A stretch of DNA of 64,000 bases. Origin: Embleya sp040629175. GTDB lineage: Bacteria; Actinomycetota; Actinomycetes; Streptomycetales; Streptomycetaceae. The DNA lies in NCBI RefSeq assembly GCF_040629175.1, contig NZ_JBEXUX010000055.1, forward strand, positions 1-64,000, read 5' to 3'. Numbering within the stretch: position 1 is the stretch's first letter; each line of letters opens with the position of its first letter. Positions 8,613-17,471 of the stretch are shown piece by piece. Below the pieces are notes generated by a model. The model was not told the origin of the DNA. It did no database searches and worked only from the letters and a program-made list of their open reading frames with translations. The translations under genes and the position numbers were made by a program.

Positions 8613-9767
8613 TCAGCGGTCGATCTCGTCGAAGAGGTCTTCCCAGCGGTCCAGCACCGCTTCCAGGGCATAGGGCCGCACGTGTTCGCGTGCGGCCTTG
8701 CCGTAGGTGCAGCGCAGTTCGGGATCCGCGATCAGCCGTTCGAGCGCCCTGGCCAGCGCCGGCATGTCCCCGGACGGGACGAGCACGCCGGTCACACCGT
8801 CGTCGACGAGTTCGCGGACACCGGCCGAGAGGTCGAAGCTGACCACCGGCACCCCGCACGCGGCGGCCTCGGCCAGCGCCATCGGGCGCCCCTCCTTCTC
8901 GCTGCTGAGGGCGACGATGTCGACCTCGCGCAGCGCCCGGCTCATGTCCGAGACCCGGCCGCGGAAGATCACCCGATCGGCGATGCCCAGCTCGACGGCG
9001 GTTTCCCGCAGGTAGTCCTCCTGCGGCCCGTCGCCCATCAGATGCAGTTCCCAGTCCTGGTGCGCATCACGGGTGGCCTCGGCGAAGGCCCACAGCAGCC
9101 GTTCCAGGCGCTTGATGCCCTCCAGCCGGCCGACCGCGGCCACCCGCCGGGTCCCCGCCGGTGCCACCGCGTCCGGGTAGAACGACAGCGGGTTCGGCAT
9201 CACGCCCGCGTTGGGCAGCCGTAGCCGGGTGAACTCGTCGGCGTCGCCCTGGCTGAGGAACAGTGCCTTGCTCATCAGCGGGTAGTGCCGCAGGATCAGG
9301 TCCTTGTTCTCCGAGGTGCGGGCCTGGAGGAAGGACTCGTGGTACTGGCCGATGCCCTTGAGCTGCGGCCAGTGCAGCGGCAGGACCCAGTCCGCGGCCC
9401 ACGGCGAGCCGAAGACGACGAAGCCCTCGGGCACGGCGTCGAAGCGTGCCTGGAGCTTGGCCCGGGCCTCGGTGCGCGCCGCCTTGTTGCGCCGGGCGCT
9501 CAGGTTCCGGGTCGGGCTGAGCCGCTCGGTCAGCGACTTGGCGTGCCAGGCCGCCGCCGGAGTGTCCGGATAGAGCGTGGTGTGCTCGTAGGTGGGCTCG
9601 TCGTGATAGCGGAAGGGCTCCGGGGCGGTACGGATGCCGACCACCTCGACGCGATGTCCGCGTCCGCCCAGACCCTGCGCCAGGGTGTGGATGACCCGCT
9701 GGGACCCTCCGAGCGAGTCGACGTCGATGCCCACGAAGAAGACGTGGCGTGTCCGGGTGGTCCTCAC
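8613..9767 (-). CDS. Family 4 (GT-B) glycosyltransferase
   Basis: A 384-residue retaining glycosyltransferase. It opens with VFFVGIDVDSLGGSQRVI, where GGSQR is the glycine-rich acceptor loop, has a Rossmann C-domain with VGRLEGIKRLERLL, and ends the donor site with SSEKEGRPMALAEAAACG, whose spaced glutamates (EX7E) bind the nucleotide sugar. Its start overlaps by 4 bases the stop of the 930-residue wall-polymer protein, so it is translated from the same mRNA. It probably decorates or extends that polymer. The sugar is unknown; TagE-like poly(glycerol phosphate) glucosyltransferases are one possibility. Confidence 0.8.
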   Translation of the reverse strand: MRTTRTRHVFFVGIDVDSLGGSQRVIHTLAQGLGGRGHRVEVVGIRTAPEPFRYHDEPTYEHTTLYPDTPAAAWHAKSLTERLSPTRNLSARRNKAARTEARAKLQARFDAVPEGFVVFGSPWAADWVLPLHWPQLKGIGQYHESFLQARTSENKDLILRHYPLMSKALFLSQGDADEFTRLRLPNAGVMPNPLSFYPDAVAPAGTRRVAAVGRLEGIKRLERLLWAFAEATRDAHQDWELHLMGDGPQEDYLRETAVELGIADRVIFRGRVSDMSRALREVDIVALSSEKEGRPMALAEAAACGVPVVSFDLSAGVRELVDDGVTGVLVPSGDMPALARALERLIADPELRCTYGKAAREHVRPYALEAVLDRWEDLFDEIDR

Positions 9768-12556
9768 TGCTGTTCCTCACCGAAGAAGGCGTCCACGACG
9801 GTCCGACTGGCATGACCGGTCTCATAAGAACAGAACATCGTGTGGAATTTCTCGTAACGCTCCGCGTATTCCTCGACCACAGGGTCGAGATCACGCAATA
9901 CGTCGACCAGCTCCGACGTCTCGCGGAGCATCGGGCCCGGAGCGATCTCCTCCAGGTCGTAGTACGTGCCCCGCTCGCCGTGCTTGTAGTTCTCGTAGTC
10001 GTCGACGAAGAGCAGGATCGGGCGGCGCAGGTTGGCGTAGTCGAACATCAGCGACGAGTAGTCGGTGAGGAGCGCGTCCGAGGCCAGCAGCAGGTCGTTG
10101 ACATCCGGGAAATTGGAACCGTTGCGCACCACGTGCGCCAGTTCCGCCGGGACGGTGAATCGGTCGTAGTAGTGCGCGCGCACCACGATGATCCAGTCGT
10201 CGTCCAGGTTGTCGACCAGTTCGCGCAGGTCGACGCGGATGGAGGAGCCGGTGTTGCGTCCGCCGTCGCGGAAGGTGGGCGCGTACAGCAGCACCCGCGC
10301 GCCGTCCGGGACGCCGAGCCGGTTCCGGGCCTCCTGGGCCCGCTCCAACTGCTCCGGTTCCTCCCAGCGCACCAGCACGTCGTTCCGGGGGTATCCGGTG
10401 CGCAGCAGGTCGCCGGTGTACTTGTTGGCCGGCACGAAGGTGCGCTCGAACTCCTCGCTGGGCGAGACCAACAGGTCCCAGCGATCCACCATCGCCTGGT
10501 GCTTGGACTGCGCGTCGTCCGCCGCGTTGCGCAGCGAGGGGACGTCGAAGCCCATCGTCTTCATGGTCTGGCCGTGCCAGGTCTGCAGGTAGTGCGTCTC
10601 GGGCCGCTTGGCGTAGATCGACGGGAGATTGTGGCTGTCGACCCAGAACTGCGCGCGCGCCATCGTGTGCACGTACTGCCAGCTTCCGCGCCGCACGAGC
10701 TTGACGCCCTCGGGGAAGGTCGAGGTGTCGCCCGCGTACGACCACACCACGTCGACCGGGCGCCCCTGGCGCACCAGCTCCTCGTGGATGTAGCGCGGGT
10801 TGTCCAAGTAGCCCTTGCCCTCGACCGATTCGAAGAGCACGAGCCCTTTGCGCACGGGCAGCCGCGTCAGCGCCCGGTAGATCGTGGCCTTGTTCTCGTG
10901 GCTGTTGAGCTTCTTGCGCGCGGCCTTGACCTTGCGCTTGATCCGACGCTGGATCGGACCCAGCCGCTTGACCTCCTTGAAGGCCCCCGTCCGGTCCCAG
11001 GTGATCTGGAAGCGCCCCGCACCGGCCGGCTCGCACTCGATCCGGACCGAATGCCGCTCGATCCGGCGGTAGGTGATCCGGCGGGCGAGCGGCGTGAACC
11101 CGAGCTGCCCGAGCAGGATGTTCGTGTTCGTCAGGTCGCCCTGGCGAAGGGTGACGGTGGGGTGGCGCCGGCCCACGAAACCGTTGATGCCCAGCGGCAC
11201 ATCGGCCAGTTCGAGGGTGACCTCGCCGGCGAACTCGCCGGGACCGTCCGGGAGCAACCGGAACGGAGTGCGCATGATGCGCCCGGTGGTCCCGAGGTTC
11301 ACCCGGGCTTCCACCGGTTCATCGCCCAGGAGCAGGCCCGGGTCGTAGGTGCGCAGGCGCAGGACGAGAGCCGTGCCCTCGGTGCGGAACGATTCGACCT
11401 CGTGCCGGAGAATCGCGGTCTCGAAGACCTGGTTCTCGTAGTGGCGTTCCGTCACGTCCAGGTTTTCCCGGGCCTCGGCCGTCTCCGGCACGACGCGACC
11501 CCAGTACGCGCGGTCGTCCGCCCGGGTCACATAGCGGGGGGCGACCTTGGGGCGACCCAGGATGCGGGCCTGCTCGACGGTCTCCTCCAGGCGCCCGGCC
11601 CGCAGCAGATACAGGCAGATCCGCTCGTCGGGCGGCAGCAGCGCGTACGCCTCGTCGTTGAGCGTGGCCAGGTAGGGCACCGTGGCCTCGGCGAACCCGG
11701 CCACCCACTCCTTGGGCCGATGCGGGAGGTCGCCCAGGTAGAGCCGGAAATCGTGGCGCAGGAACTTGTGGTCCTTGGCGGTCTTCAGCGCCCGGCTCTG
11801 CCCGGCCTGCACGAAGAACTCGTCCACCAGCCGGGCCACCGTCATCCGGTCGACGACGTTCTGCATCTTGTGTCGACTGCTGGAGATCGAGAGCTTCTCG
11901 TTCGCCGCGGCCAGGTACCAGCGATAGACGACCCAGGGGACCACGACGAAGCTCTTGGCGAGGGAGAACGCCTGCGCGGAGAAGAGCTGGTCCTCGTAGT
12001 GGATTCCCACCGGGAATCGAAGGCCGTGCTCTTCGATGAATTCCCGGCGATACATCTTGTTCGTGGAGAGGTGGTCGAAGAGCATCTCGGGCTTTTCCTG
12101 GAGCCCGTGCACCACCTCTTCCTCGAGGAAGAGATCGGGATACCAGAGGGCGGTCCGCCCGGTCGCCTCGAAGTAACGTTCGACATCGCCGGTCGCGAAA
12201 TCCGCGCCGCTCTTCTCCAGGGTGAGCAGCAGGCTCTTGCACGCGTGCGGAGGCAGTTCGTCGTCGCTGTCCAAAAACATCACGTACGGCGCGCGGGAAA
12301 CCTCGATGCCCCGGTTGCGCGGCGCGCTGCAGCCACCACTGTTGTGCTCCAGGCGGACGTAGCGCACGCGCGGGTCGGCCGCCTCGAGCTCCCGGGCCAC
12401 ATCCGGTGTCGTGTCCGTGGAGCAGTCGTCCGCAATGATCACCTCCAGGCTGTTCAACGTCTGCGCGAGCACGGAACGCACTGCGCGGGGCAGCCGTTCT
12501 GCGTCGTTGTAAACGATGACGACCACGCTCACGTCTGGCGTGGAGGGTGATGACAT
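9764..12556 (-). CDS. Fused family 2 glycosyltransferase and CDP-glycerol glycerophosphotransferase
   Basis: A 930-residue, two-enzyme protein from an ATG with GGAGG 8 bases upstream. Residues 8-250 form a GT2 domain (VSVVVIVYNDAERLP, NSGGCSAPRNRG, MFLDSDDELPP). Residues about 560-920 form a Glyphos_transf domain of the TagB/TagF type: TWHGQTMKTMGFD, LLYAPTFRDGG and LLTDYSSLMFDYANLRRPIL. TagF-type enzymes polymerise glycerol phosphate from CDP-glycerol. The fusion suggests sugar and polyol-phosphate are added alternately to a teichoic-acid-like polymer at the inner membrane face. The downstream GT4 gene overlaps by 4 bases. The exact polyol is not known. Confidence 0.85.
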   Translation of the reverse strand: MSSPSTPDVSVVVIVYNDAERLPRAVRSVLAQTLNSLEVIIADDCSTDTTPDVARELEAADPRVRYVRLEHNSGGCSAPRNRGIEVSRAPYVMFLDSDDELPPHACKSLLLTLEKSGADFATGDVERYFEATGRTALWYPDLFLEEEVVHGLQEKPEMLFDHLSTNKMYRREFIEEHGLRFPVGIHYEDQLFSAQAFSLAKSFVVVPWVVYRWYLAAANEKLSISSSRHKMQNVVDRMTVARLVDEFFVQAGQSRALKTAKDHKFLRHDFRLYLGDLPHRPKEWVAGFAEATVPYLATLNDEAYALLPPDERICLYLLRAGRLEETVEQARILGRPKVAPRYVTRADDRAYWGRVVPETAEARENLDVTERHYENQVFETAILRHEVESFRTEGTALVLRLRTYDPGLLLGDEPVEARVNLGTTGRIMRTPFRLLPDGPGEFAGEVTLELADVPLGINGFVGRRHPTVTLRQGDLTNTNILLGQLGFTPLARRITYRRIERHSVRIECEPAGAGRFQITWDRTGAFKEVKRLGPIQRRIKRKVKAARKKLNSHENKATIYRALTRLPVRKGLVLFESVEGKGYLDNPRYIHEELVRQGRPVDVVWSYAGDTSTFPEGVKLVRRGSWQYVHTMARAQFWVDSHNLPSIYAKRPETHYLQTWHGQTMKTMGFDVPSLRNAADDAQSKHQAMVDRWDLLVSPSEEFERTFVPANKYTGDLLRTGYPRNDVLVRWEEPEQLERAQEARNRLGVPDGARVLLYAPTFRDGGRNTGSSIRVDLRELVDNLDDDWIIVVRAHYYDRFTVPAELAHVVRNGSNFPDVNDLLLASDALLTDYSSLMFDYANLRRPILLFVDDYENYKHGERGTYYDLEEIAPGPMLRETSELVDVLRDLDPVVEEYAERYEKFHTMFCSYETGHASRTVVDAFFGEEQQ

Positions 12557-12981
12557 TGCGGCTGCCTCCGGGTTGTGCGAACGACTCGAGCTGTGCCTTG
12601 AGGGCGCTTCGTCGACCGACCGGTGCGGTGGTCGATCGTGACGAAGTGGGGGGAAGTACCTGAAAAATGTACGCACGAGTTGCCTGGATCCTAGCCAACG
12701 GGCGGATCACCGGGCGAATGTCGCCCACCGGCGGGTAGCGCTGCGCCTCGTGGTGGAGACGCGTCGAACTCGCATTCCGGTTCCATCGGCGCGGCCGCTT
12801 TTCCCGGGCCCGGCGCCGGGCCCGGCGGGCGAGCCTGCCAGGATGGAGCGGGGCGGATCGGACGGTATCGAGGCTCCCCGTGATCGGCTAGCCTGTCTCG
12901 TTGTTTCGACCGGGGCTGCGCCCCGTCGACCTCTTTGACATCAAAGTTGCTCCGGCGACCGCTCGTAAGGAGTGATGGCGC
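12557..12981. other. Divergent intergenic region with GC palindrome
   Basis: About 425 bases separate the divergent wall-polymer operons. It carries a 22-base perfect palindrome (CCGGGCCCGGC plus its mirror, 12804-12825) and the strong AAGGAG at 12967-12972. Both operons must start here, so a shared regulatory site is likely. I could not pick convincing -10/-35 boxes. Confidence 0.5.
12967..12972 (+). promoter_or_regulatory. Ribosome binding site deciding a CTG start
   Basis: AAGGAG ends 9 bases before the CTG at 12982. In that frame a TGA at 12973-12975 closes the frame immediately upstream and no ATG or GTG follows until deep inside the conserved protein, so this site argues for CTG initiation. 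Confidence 0.6.
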
Positions 12982-14877
12982 CTGTCCACGGCACTGGTCA
13001 TCACGGCGTCAACATCGTTGCCCTCCCCGGCCGGAATCGATCCGGCCGCGCTGCTCGCCGAACTCGCCGCGCTGACCCGGGCGGTGCCCGACGTGCAGGT
13101 CGTGCCCGCGGCCGGGCTCGACCCGCGGATCGCGGCCGACACCGACCGCATCGCGCTGGTCGATCAGCGCTTCGTCGGGCATCGGCACGCACTGCGACTG
13201 GCGATCGCGGACACCCGCTTCCCGGCCACGCACGTGCCCGGCGTGCTCGTCGTCGAGGGCGACGCGCGGGCCGAGGCCGGCCGCGTGCTCGCCGAACTCG
13301 GCCGACTGCCCGCCGACATCAGCGTGCCGGACGCGATCGCCGAACGCATGATCGCGGACGGCCGCGTGTCGGTACGGGTCGTGCCGCTGGGCGACCTGGT
13401 CGCCGCCGTCCCGCACGGGCCCGTCGAACGCGAGCAGGCCCTGGCCGCGGTGGCGGCCGTGGACGAGGAACGCATCCGGCTGAACTCGGCGGTCAAGGCC
13501 CGCGACGGCTTCTTCACCACCTTCGCGGTGAGCACCTGGTCGCGCTACCTCGCGCGTTGGTGCGCCGGCCGGGGGCTGACGCCCAACCAGGTCACCGTCG
13601 CCTCGCTGTTCGTCGCGCTGGCCGCCGCGGCCGGTGCCGCCACCGGCACCCGCGCCGGCTACATCGGTGCCGCGCTCGGCCTGTACCTGTCCTTCGTGTT
13701 GGACTGCACCGACGGCCAACTCGCCCGCTACGCGGTGAGTTACTCGCGGATCGGCTCCTGGCTGGACGCCACCTTCGACCGGGCCAAGGAGTACGCGGTC
13801 TACGCGGGCCTGGCCATGGGCGCGGCCCGGCACGACGACGACGTGTGGACTCTCGCGCTGGTCGCCATGGTCGTGATGACCACCCGACACATCGTCGACT
13901 TCGCCTTCAACGAGACCCGGCGCGGCATCGGCGGCGGGGACGACGACAGCGCCGACGGCGGCGCCGGCGCCAAGCTCTCCGGCAAGTTGAACTCGGTCGG
14001 CTGGACCGTGTGGGCCCGGCGGATGATCATCCTGCCGATCGGCGAGCGCTGGGCGCTGATCGCCGTGCTCACCGCGACCACCACGCCGCGGATCACCTTC
14101 GTCGTGCTGATCGTCGGCTGCGTGCTGGCCGCCTGCTACACCTCGCTGGGCCGGATCCTGCGCTCGCTGCCGCGCCGCGCCGCGTTCGTCCCGCAGGTGG
14201 GCGAACACCTCGCCGCGCTCGCCGACAGCGGCCCGCTCGCCGAGGCGGTGGCCCGACTGCGACTGCGCGTGCCCGCCCCCGCCGCCGCGCTGCTGGGTAC
14301 CGCGGCACTGCTCGCCGTCCTGCTCGCGGGCGGTGCGGGCGAGTGGTGGGGCCTGGCCGGTGCCGGGGTGTACGCCCTGTGCGCCGGGGTGGCGATCGGC
14401 CGACCGCTGGTGCGTCGGCTCGACTGGGTGGTGCCGCCGGTGTTCCGCGCCGCGGAGTACGCCGCGATCACCATCCTCGCTGCCAAGGTGGCGCCCACCG
14501 CGGTGGGCGCGGCATTCGGCCTGGTCGCGGCCACGGCCTACCATCACTACGACACGGTGTACCGCCTGCGTGGCGGCTACGGGGCCCCGCCCCGGGCACT
14601 GGTGTGGCTGGTCCTGGGTCACGAGGGGCGTGTGCTCCTGGTGACCGTGCTGGCCGCGCTGGGCTCGGGGACCCTGCGCACCGGCCTGATCGTGACGGCC
14701 GTCGTGCTCGCGGCGATCGTGCTCACCGAGAGCGTCACGTTCTGGGTGCGCGGTGCGCGCCCGGACATCGAGGACGCCACTCCGGTGGGACCGGCTCCCA
14801 CGGCCCCGACGCCGTCGTACCGCCCCCTGGAGGCCGCCGCCGCGGCTGCCTCCGATCGAACTGGAGACCTCTCATGA
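12982..14877 (+). CDS. CDP-alcohol phosphotransferase with N-terminal nucleotidyltransferase-like domain (DUF5941-like)
   Basis: A 631-residue protein. The first ~190 residues resemble a degenerate sugar-nucleotidyltransferase fold. Then come ARDGFFTT and LTPNQVT, and the complete CDP-alcohol phosphotransferase motif D241xxD244G..AR..G258xxxD262xxxD266. Several membrane helices follow. The layout recalls the bifunctional inositol-phosphate cytidylyltransferase/phosphodiester synthase enzymes and the Streptomyces DUF5941 proteins, many of which begin MSTA, matching the residues after this CTG (STALVITAS). Such enzymes join a CDP-polyol to an alcohol in the membrane. TTG at 13018 is an alternative start. 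It heads an operon in which later genes overlap. Confidence 0.75.
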   Translation: MSTALVITASTSLPSPAGIDPAALLAELAALTRAVPDVQVVPAAGLDPRIAADTDRIALVDQRFVGHRHALRLAIADTRFPATHVPGVLVVEGDARAEAGRVLAELGRLPADISVPDAIAERMIADGRVSVRVVPLGDLVAAVPHGPVEREQALAAVAAVDEERIRLNSAVKARDGFFTTFAVSTWSRYLARWCAGRGLTPNQVTVASLFVALAAAAGAATGTRAGYIGAALGLYLSFVLDCTDGQLARYAVSYSRIGSWLDATFDRAKEYAVYAGLAMGAARHDDDVWTLALVAMVVMTTRHIVDFAFNETRRGIGGGDDDSADGGAGAKLSGKLNSVGWTVWARRMIILPIGERWALIAVLTATTTPRITFVVLIVGCVLAACYTSLGRILRSLPRRAAFVPQVGEHLAALADSGPLAEAVARLRLRVPAPAAALLGTAALLAVLLAGGAGEWWGLAGAGVYALCAGVAIGRPLVRRLDWVVPPVFRAAEYAAITILAAKVAPTAVGAAFGLVAATAYHHYDTVYRLRGGYGAPPRALVWLVLGHEGRVLLVTVLAALGSGTLRTGLIVTAVVLAAIVLTESVTFWVRGARPDIEDATPVGPAPTAPTPSYRPLEAAAAAASDRTGDLS

Positions 14878-15653
14878 TCGGCCTCGTTCTCGCCGCCGGC
14901 GCCGGCCGCCGGCTGCGCCCGCATACCGACACGCTGCCCAAGGCCCTGGTGCCGGTGGGCGCGCCCGGTGCGCCGGACAGCGAACGGTCGATCCTGGAGG
15001 TCACGCTGTCGCACTACGCCTCGGTCGGACTGACCGAGGCCGCGATCGTGGTCGGCTACTGCGGCGACGCGATCCGCGACCGGCAGAGCGTGCTGGAGAG
15101 CCGGTACGGCCTGAAGCTGCACATGGTCGACAACGACAAGGCCGAGGAGTGGAACAACGCCTACTCCCTGTGGTGCGCGCGGGACTACCTCGCGGACGGC
15201 GTGCTGCTGGCCAACGGCGACACGCTGCACCCGGTCTCGGTGCAGGAGACGATGCTCGCCGCGCGCGACACCTCCGGGTCCGGCGCCAAGGGCATCATCC
15301 TGGCCCTGGACACCGCCAAGCCGCTCGCCGACGAGGAAATGAAGGTCACCCTCGGCGAGGACGGCCGGATGCGCCGGATCACCAAGCTGATGGACCCGGC
15401 CGAAGCGGCCGGCGAGTACATCGGCGTCACGCTGATCGAGGGCCACGCGGCGCCCGCGCTGATCGAGTCGCTCCAGGCGACCTTCGAGCGCGACCCGCAG
15501 CTCTACTACGAGGACGGCTACCAGGAGCTGGTGAACCGGGGCGGCCGGGTCGACGTGCAGCCGATCAGCGCGCCGGACACCCGGGTGCCGTGGACCGAGA
15601 TCGACACCACCGAGGACCTCACGGTCGCGCGGGAGATCGCGTGCCGGTACTGA
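14874..15653 (+). CDS. LicC-like nucleotidyltransferase (CTP:polyol/choline-phosphate cytidylyltransferase family)
   Basis: A 259-residue enzyme that opens with the nucleotide-binding LVLAAGAGRRLRPHTDTLPK and the lysine of the PKALVPVG motif. Later blocks include NNAYSLWCARDYL and LANGDTLH, the latter supplying the metal-binding Asp. The order fits LicC/IPCT-type enzymes, which couple CTP to a phosphorylated alcohol. ATG overlaps the previous stop (ATGA) and has GGAGA 7 bases upstream. With the dehydrogenase and two CDP-alcohol enzymes next to it, the likely product is a CDP-polyol. Substrate unproven. Confidence 0.75.
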   Translation: MIGLVLAAGAGRRLRPHTDTLPKALVPVGAPGAPDSERSILEVTLSHYASVGLTEAAIVVGYCGDAIRDRQSVLESRYGLKLHMVDNDKAEEWNNAYSLWCARDYLADGVLLANGDTLHPVSVQETMLAARDTSGSGAKGIILALDTAKPLADEEMKVTLGEDGRMRRITKLMDPAEAAGEYIGVTLIEGHAAPALIESLQATFERDPQLYYEDGYQELVNRGGRVDVQPISAPDTRVPWTEIDTTEDLTVAREIACRY

Positions 15654-16711
15654 CCCGACTGGTTCCCACCCCGCTCACCGTCGACATCCGCGCGGGCGCG
15701 GTCGACGACCTGGCGGCCATCCTGGCCGACCGCCGGGTCTCGACCTCCGGCCGGATAGCGGTGGTGGTCAGCGAGGGCTCCGGCACGCGACTGCGCGAAC
15801 GCTTCGCGCCGCAACTGCCGGGCGCCGAGTGGTACAGCGTCGCCGGCGGCACCCTGACCGCCGCCGTCGACCTGGCCGACCGGATGCGCGGCGGGGCCTA
15901 CGACGCGGTGGTCGGCCTCGGCGGCGGCCGGGTCCTGGACGCGACCAAGTACGCCGCCGCGCGCGTGGGCCTGCCCATGGTCGCGGTCGCCACCAACCTC
16001 GCCCACGACGGCATCGCGTCGCCGGTGAGCATCCTGGACAACGACGCCGGCCGCGGCTCCTACGGCGTGCCCACCCCGATCGCGCTGGTGGTGGACCTGG
16101 ACCTGGTCCGCGCCGCACCGCAGCGCTTCGTGCGCTCGGGCATCGGCGAGTCGTTGTCCAACCTGTGCGCGGTCGCCGACTGGGAGCTCTCCCAGCGCGA
16201 GACCGGCGAGCCGGTGGACGGCCTGGCGGTCGCGCTGGCCCGCACCTCCGGCGACTCGATACTGCACCGCCCGGGCGGGATCGAGGACGACGACTTTCTC
16301 GTGGCCCTGGCCGAGGGCCTCGTACTCTCCGGCATCGCGATGTCCGTGGCCGGCACCACACGTCCCTGCAGTGGGGCCTGCCACGAGATCTCGCACGCGA
16401 TCGACCTGCTCTACGGCGAGCGCGACGGTCACGACGGGCTGCACGGCGAACAGGTCGGCCTGGGTGCCGCGTTCGCCACGTACCTGCGCGGCGACGTCGA
16501 GCTGACCAAGCTCTTGACGAGCACTCTCGATCGGCACAAGCTGCCGGTCGTGCCGGAGCATCTCGGCTTGACCATCGACGAATTCGTGGCGGCGGTGAGT
16601 CACGCGCCCCAGACCCGTCCGGGACGCTTCACCATCCTCGAACATCTCGACCTCGACAATGACGCCATCCGGGATTCGGTGACCGAATATGTCCACACCT
16701 ACGGCGGCTGA
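15641..16711 (+). CDS. sn-glycerol-1-phosphate dehydrogenase-like (iron-containing alcohol dehydrogenase family)
   Basis: A 356-residue protein from a GTG that overlaps the previous gene by 13 bases. GGGRVLDATKYAA gives the NAD-binding loop and ATNLAHDGIASPVS the G1PDH/AraM signature. Metal ligands are supplied by ACHEISHAID and HGEQVGLG. The AraM/EgsA family reduces dihydroxyacetone phosphate to sn-glycerol-1-phosphate; close relatives act on other polyol phosphates. Between a nucleotidyltransferase and a CDP-alcohol transferase, it probably makes the polyol phosphate that is activated to a CDP-alcohol. The exact stereoisomer cannot be told from sequence. Confidence 0.75.
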   Translation: MPVLTRLVPTPLTVDIRAGAVDDLAAILADRRVSTSGRIAVVVSEGSGTRLRERFAPQLPGAEWYSVAGGTLTAAVDLADRMRGGAYDAVVGLGGGRVLDATKYAAARVGLPMVAVATNLAHDGIASPVSILDNDAGRGSYGVPTPIALVVDLDLVRAAPQRFVRSGIGESLSNLCAVADWELSQRETGEPVDGLAVALARTSGDSILHRPGGIEDDDFLVALAEGLVLSGIAMSVAGTTRPCSGACHEISHAIDLLYGERDGHDGLHGEQVGLGAAFATYLRGDVELTKLLTSTLDRHKLPVVPEHLGLTIDEFVAAVSHAPQTRPGRFTILEHLDLDNDAIRDSVTEYVHTYGG

Positions 16712-17471
16712 GCTTCGCTCGGTCGTACACCCCGAGGGCCTGCTGGACCGGCGCAGTGGCGAACACTGGGCCGGGCGCATCTACATGCGGCAGATCTCCC
16801 TCCAGGTCACCCGACGCATCGTCGGGACCCGGGTGACGCCCAACGGGCTCACCTACATGATGATCCTCGCGGGCATCGCCGCGGGCGCCGCGCTGATCCT
16901 GCCCGGGATCGCCGGCCCGCTCGCGGCGCTGATCCTGGTGCAGCTCTACCTCCTGCTCGACTGCGTCGACGGCGAGGTGGCCCGCTGGCGCCGGCAGACC
17001 TCGGTCACCGGTGTCTACCTCGACCGGGTCGGCCACTACCTCTCCGAGGCGGCGCTGCTCTCCGGCGCCGGCCTGCACGCCGCCGGCGTCCTGGACGGCG
17101 GTGGCTTCAACGGCTACGCGACGCTGGGCGTGGTCGCCGCGCTGGGCGCGATCCTGATCAAGTCGGAGACCGACCTGGTCGACGGCGCCCGGGCCAAGAG
17201 CGGCCTGCCGCCCGTGCAGGACGCGGCCGCCGTGCCGCGTTCCTCGGGGGCCGCCTCGGCCCGCAAGCTGGTCGCCTCGCTCAAGTTCCACCGCCTGGTC
17301 GGCGCCGTCGAGGCGTCGATCTTCCTGCTTCTGGCGGGTCTGCTCGACCTGGTGCTCGACGACGGCGGCCTGCTGTACAGCAGGATCGCGGTCGGCGCGC
17401 TCGCCGCCATCGCGCTCCTGCAGACCGTGCTGCACCTGATCAGCGTGCTCATGTCGAGCAGGCTCCGGTGA
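16689..17471 (+). CDS. Second CDP-alcohol phosphotransferase, with D-to-H change in the catalytic motif
   Basis: A 260-residue integral membrane protein with about six helices, overlapping the dehydrogenase gene by 23 bases. The family motif reads D91xxD94G..A98R99..G108xxxD112xxxH116. The first three aspartates are kept, but the fourth position, the presumed general base, is His116 (CAC at 17034-17036). The upstream paralogue at 12982-14877 has all four Asp. It should use a CDP-activated head group, perhaps with a polyprenol or lipid acceptor. The substitution may be a clade feature rather than an inactivating change. Confidence 0.8.
   Translation: MSTPTAAELRSVVHPEGLLDRRSGEHWAGRIYMRQISLQVTRRIVGTRVTPNGLTYMMILAGIAAGAALILPGIAGPLAALILVQLYLLLDCVDGEVARWRRQTSVTGVYLDRVGHYLSEAALLSGAGLHAAGVLDGGGFNGYATLGVVAALGAILIKSETDLVDGARAKSGLPPVQDAAAVPRSSGAASARKLVASLKFHRLVGAVEASIFLLLAGLLDLVLDDGGLLYSRIAVGALAAIALLQTVLHLISVLMSSRLR

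Noticed and set aside
12972..14873. Long plus-strand frame from GTG 12972 that joins in frame to the LicC-like nucleotidyltransferase
   Set aside because: Up to 14873 it is an Arg/Ala/Pro-rich out-of-frame reading of the CDP-alcohol phosphotransferase. The real nucleotidyltransferase starts at the ATG at 14874 with its own ribosome binding site.
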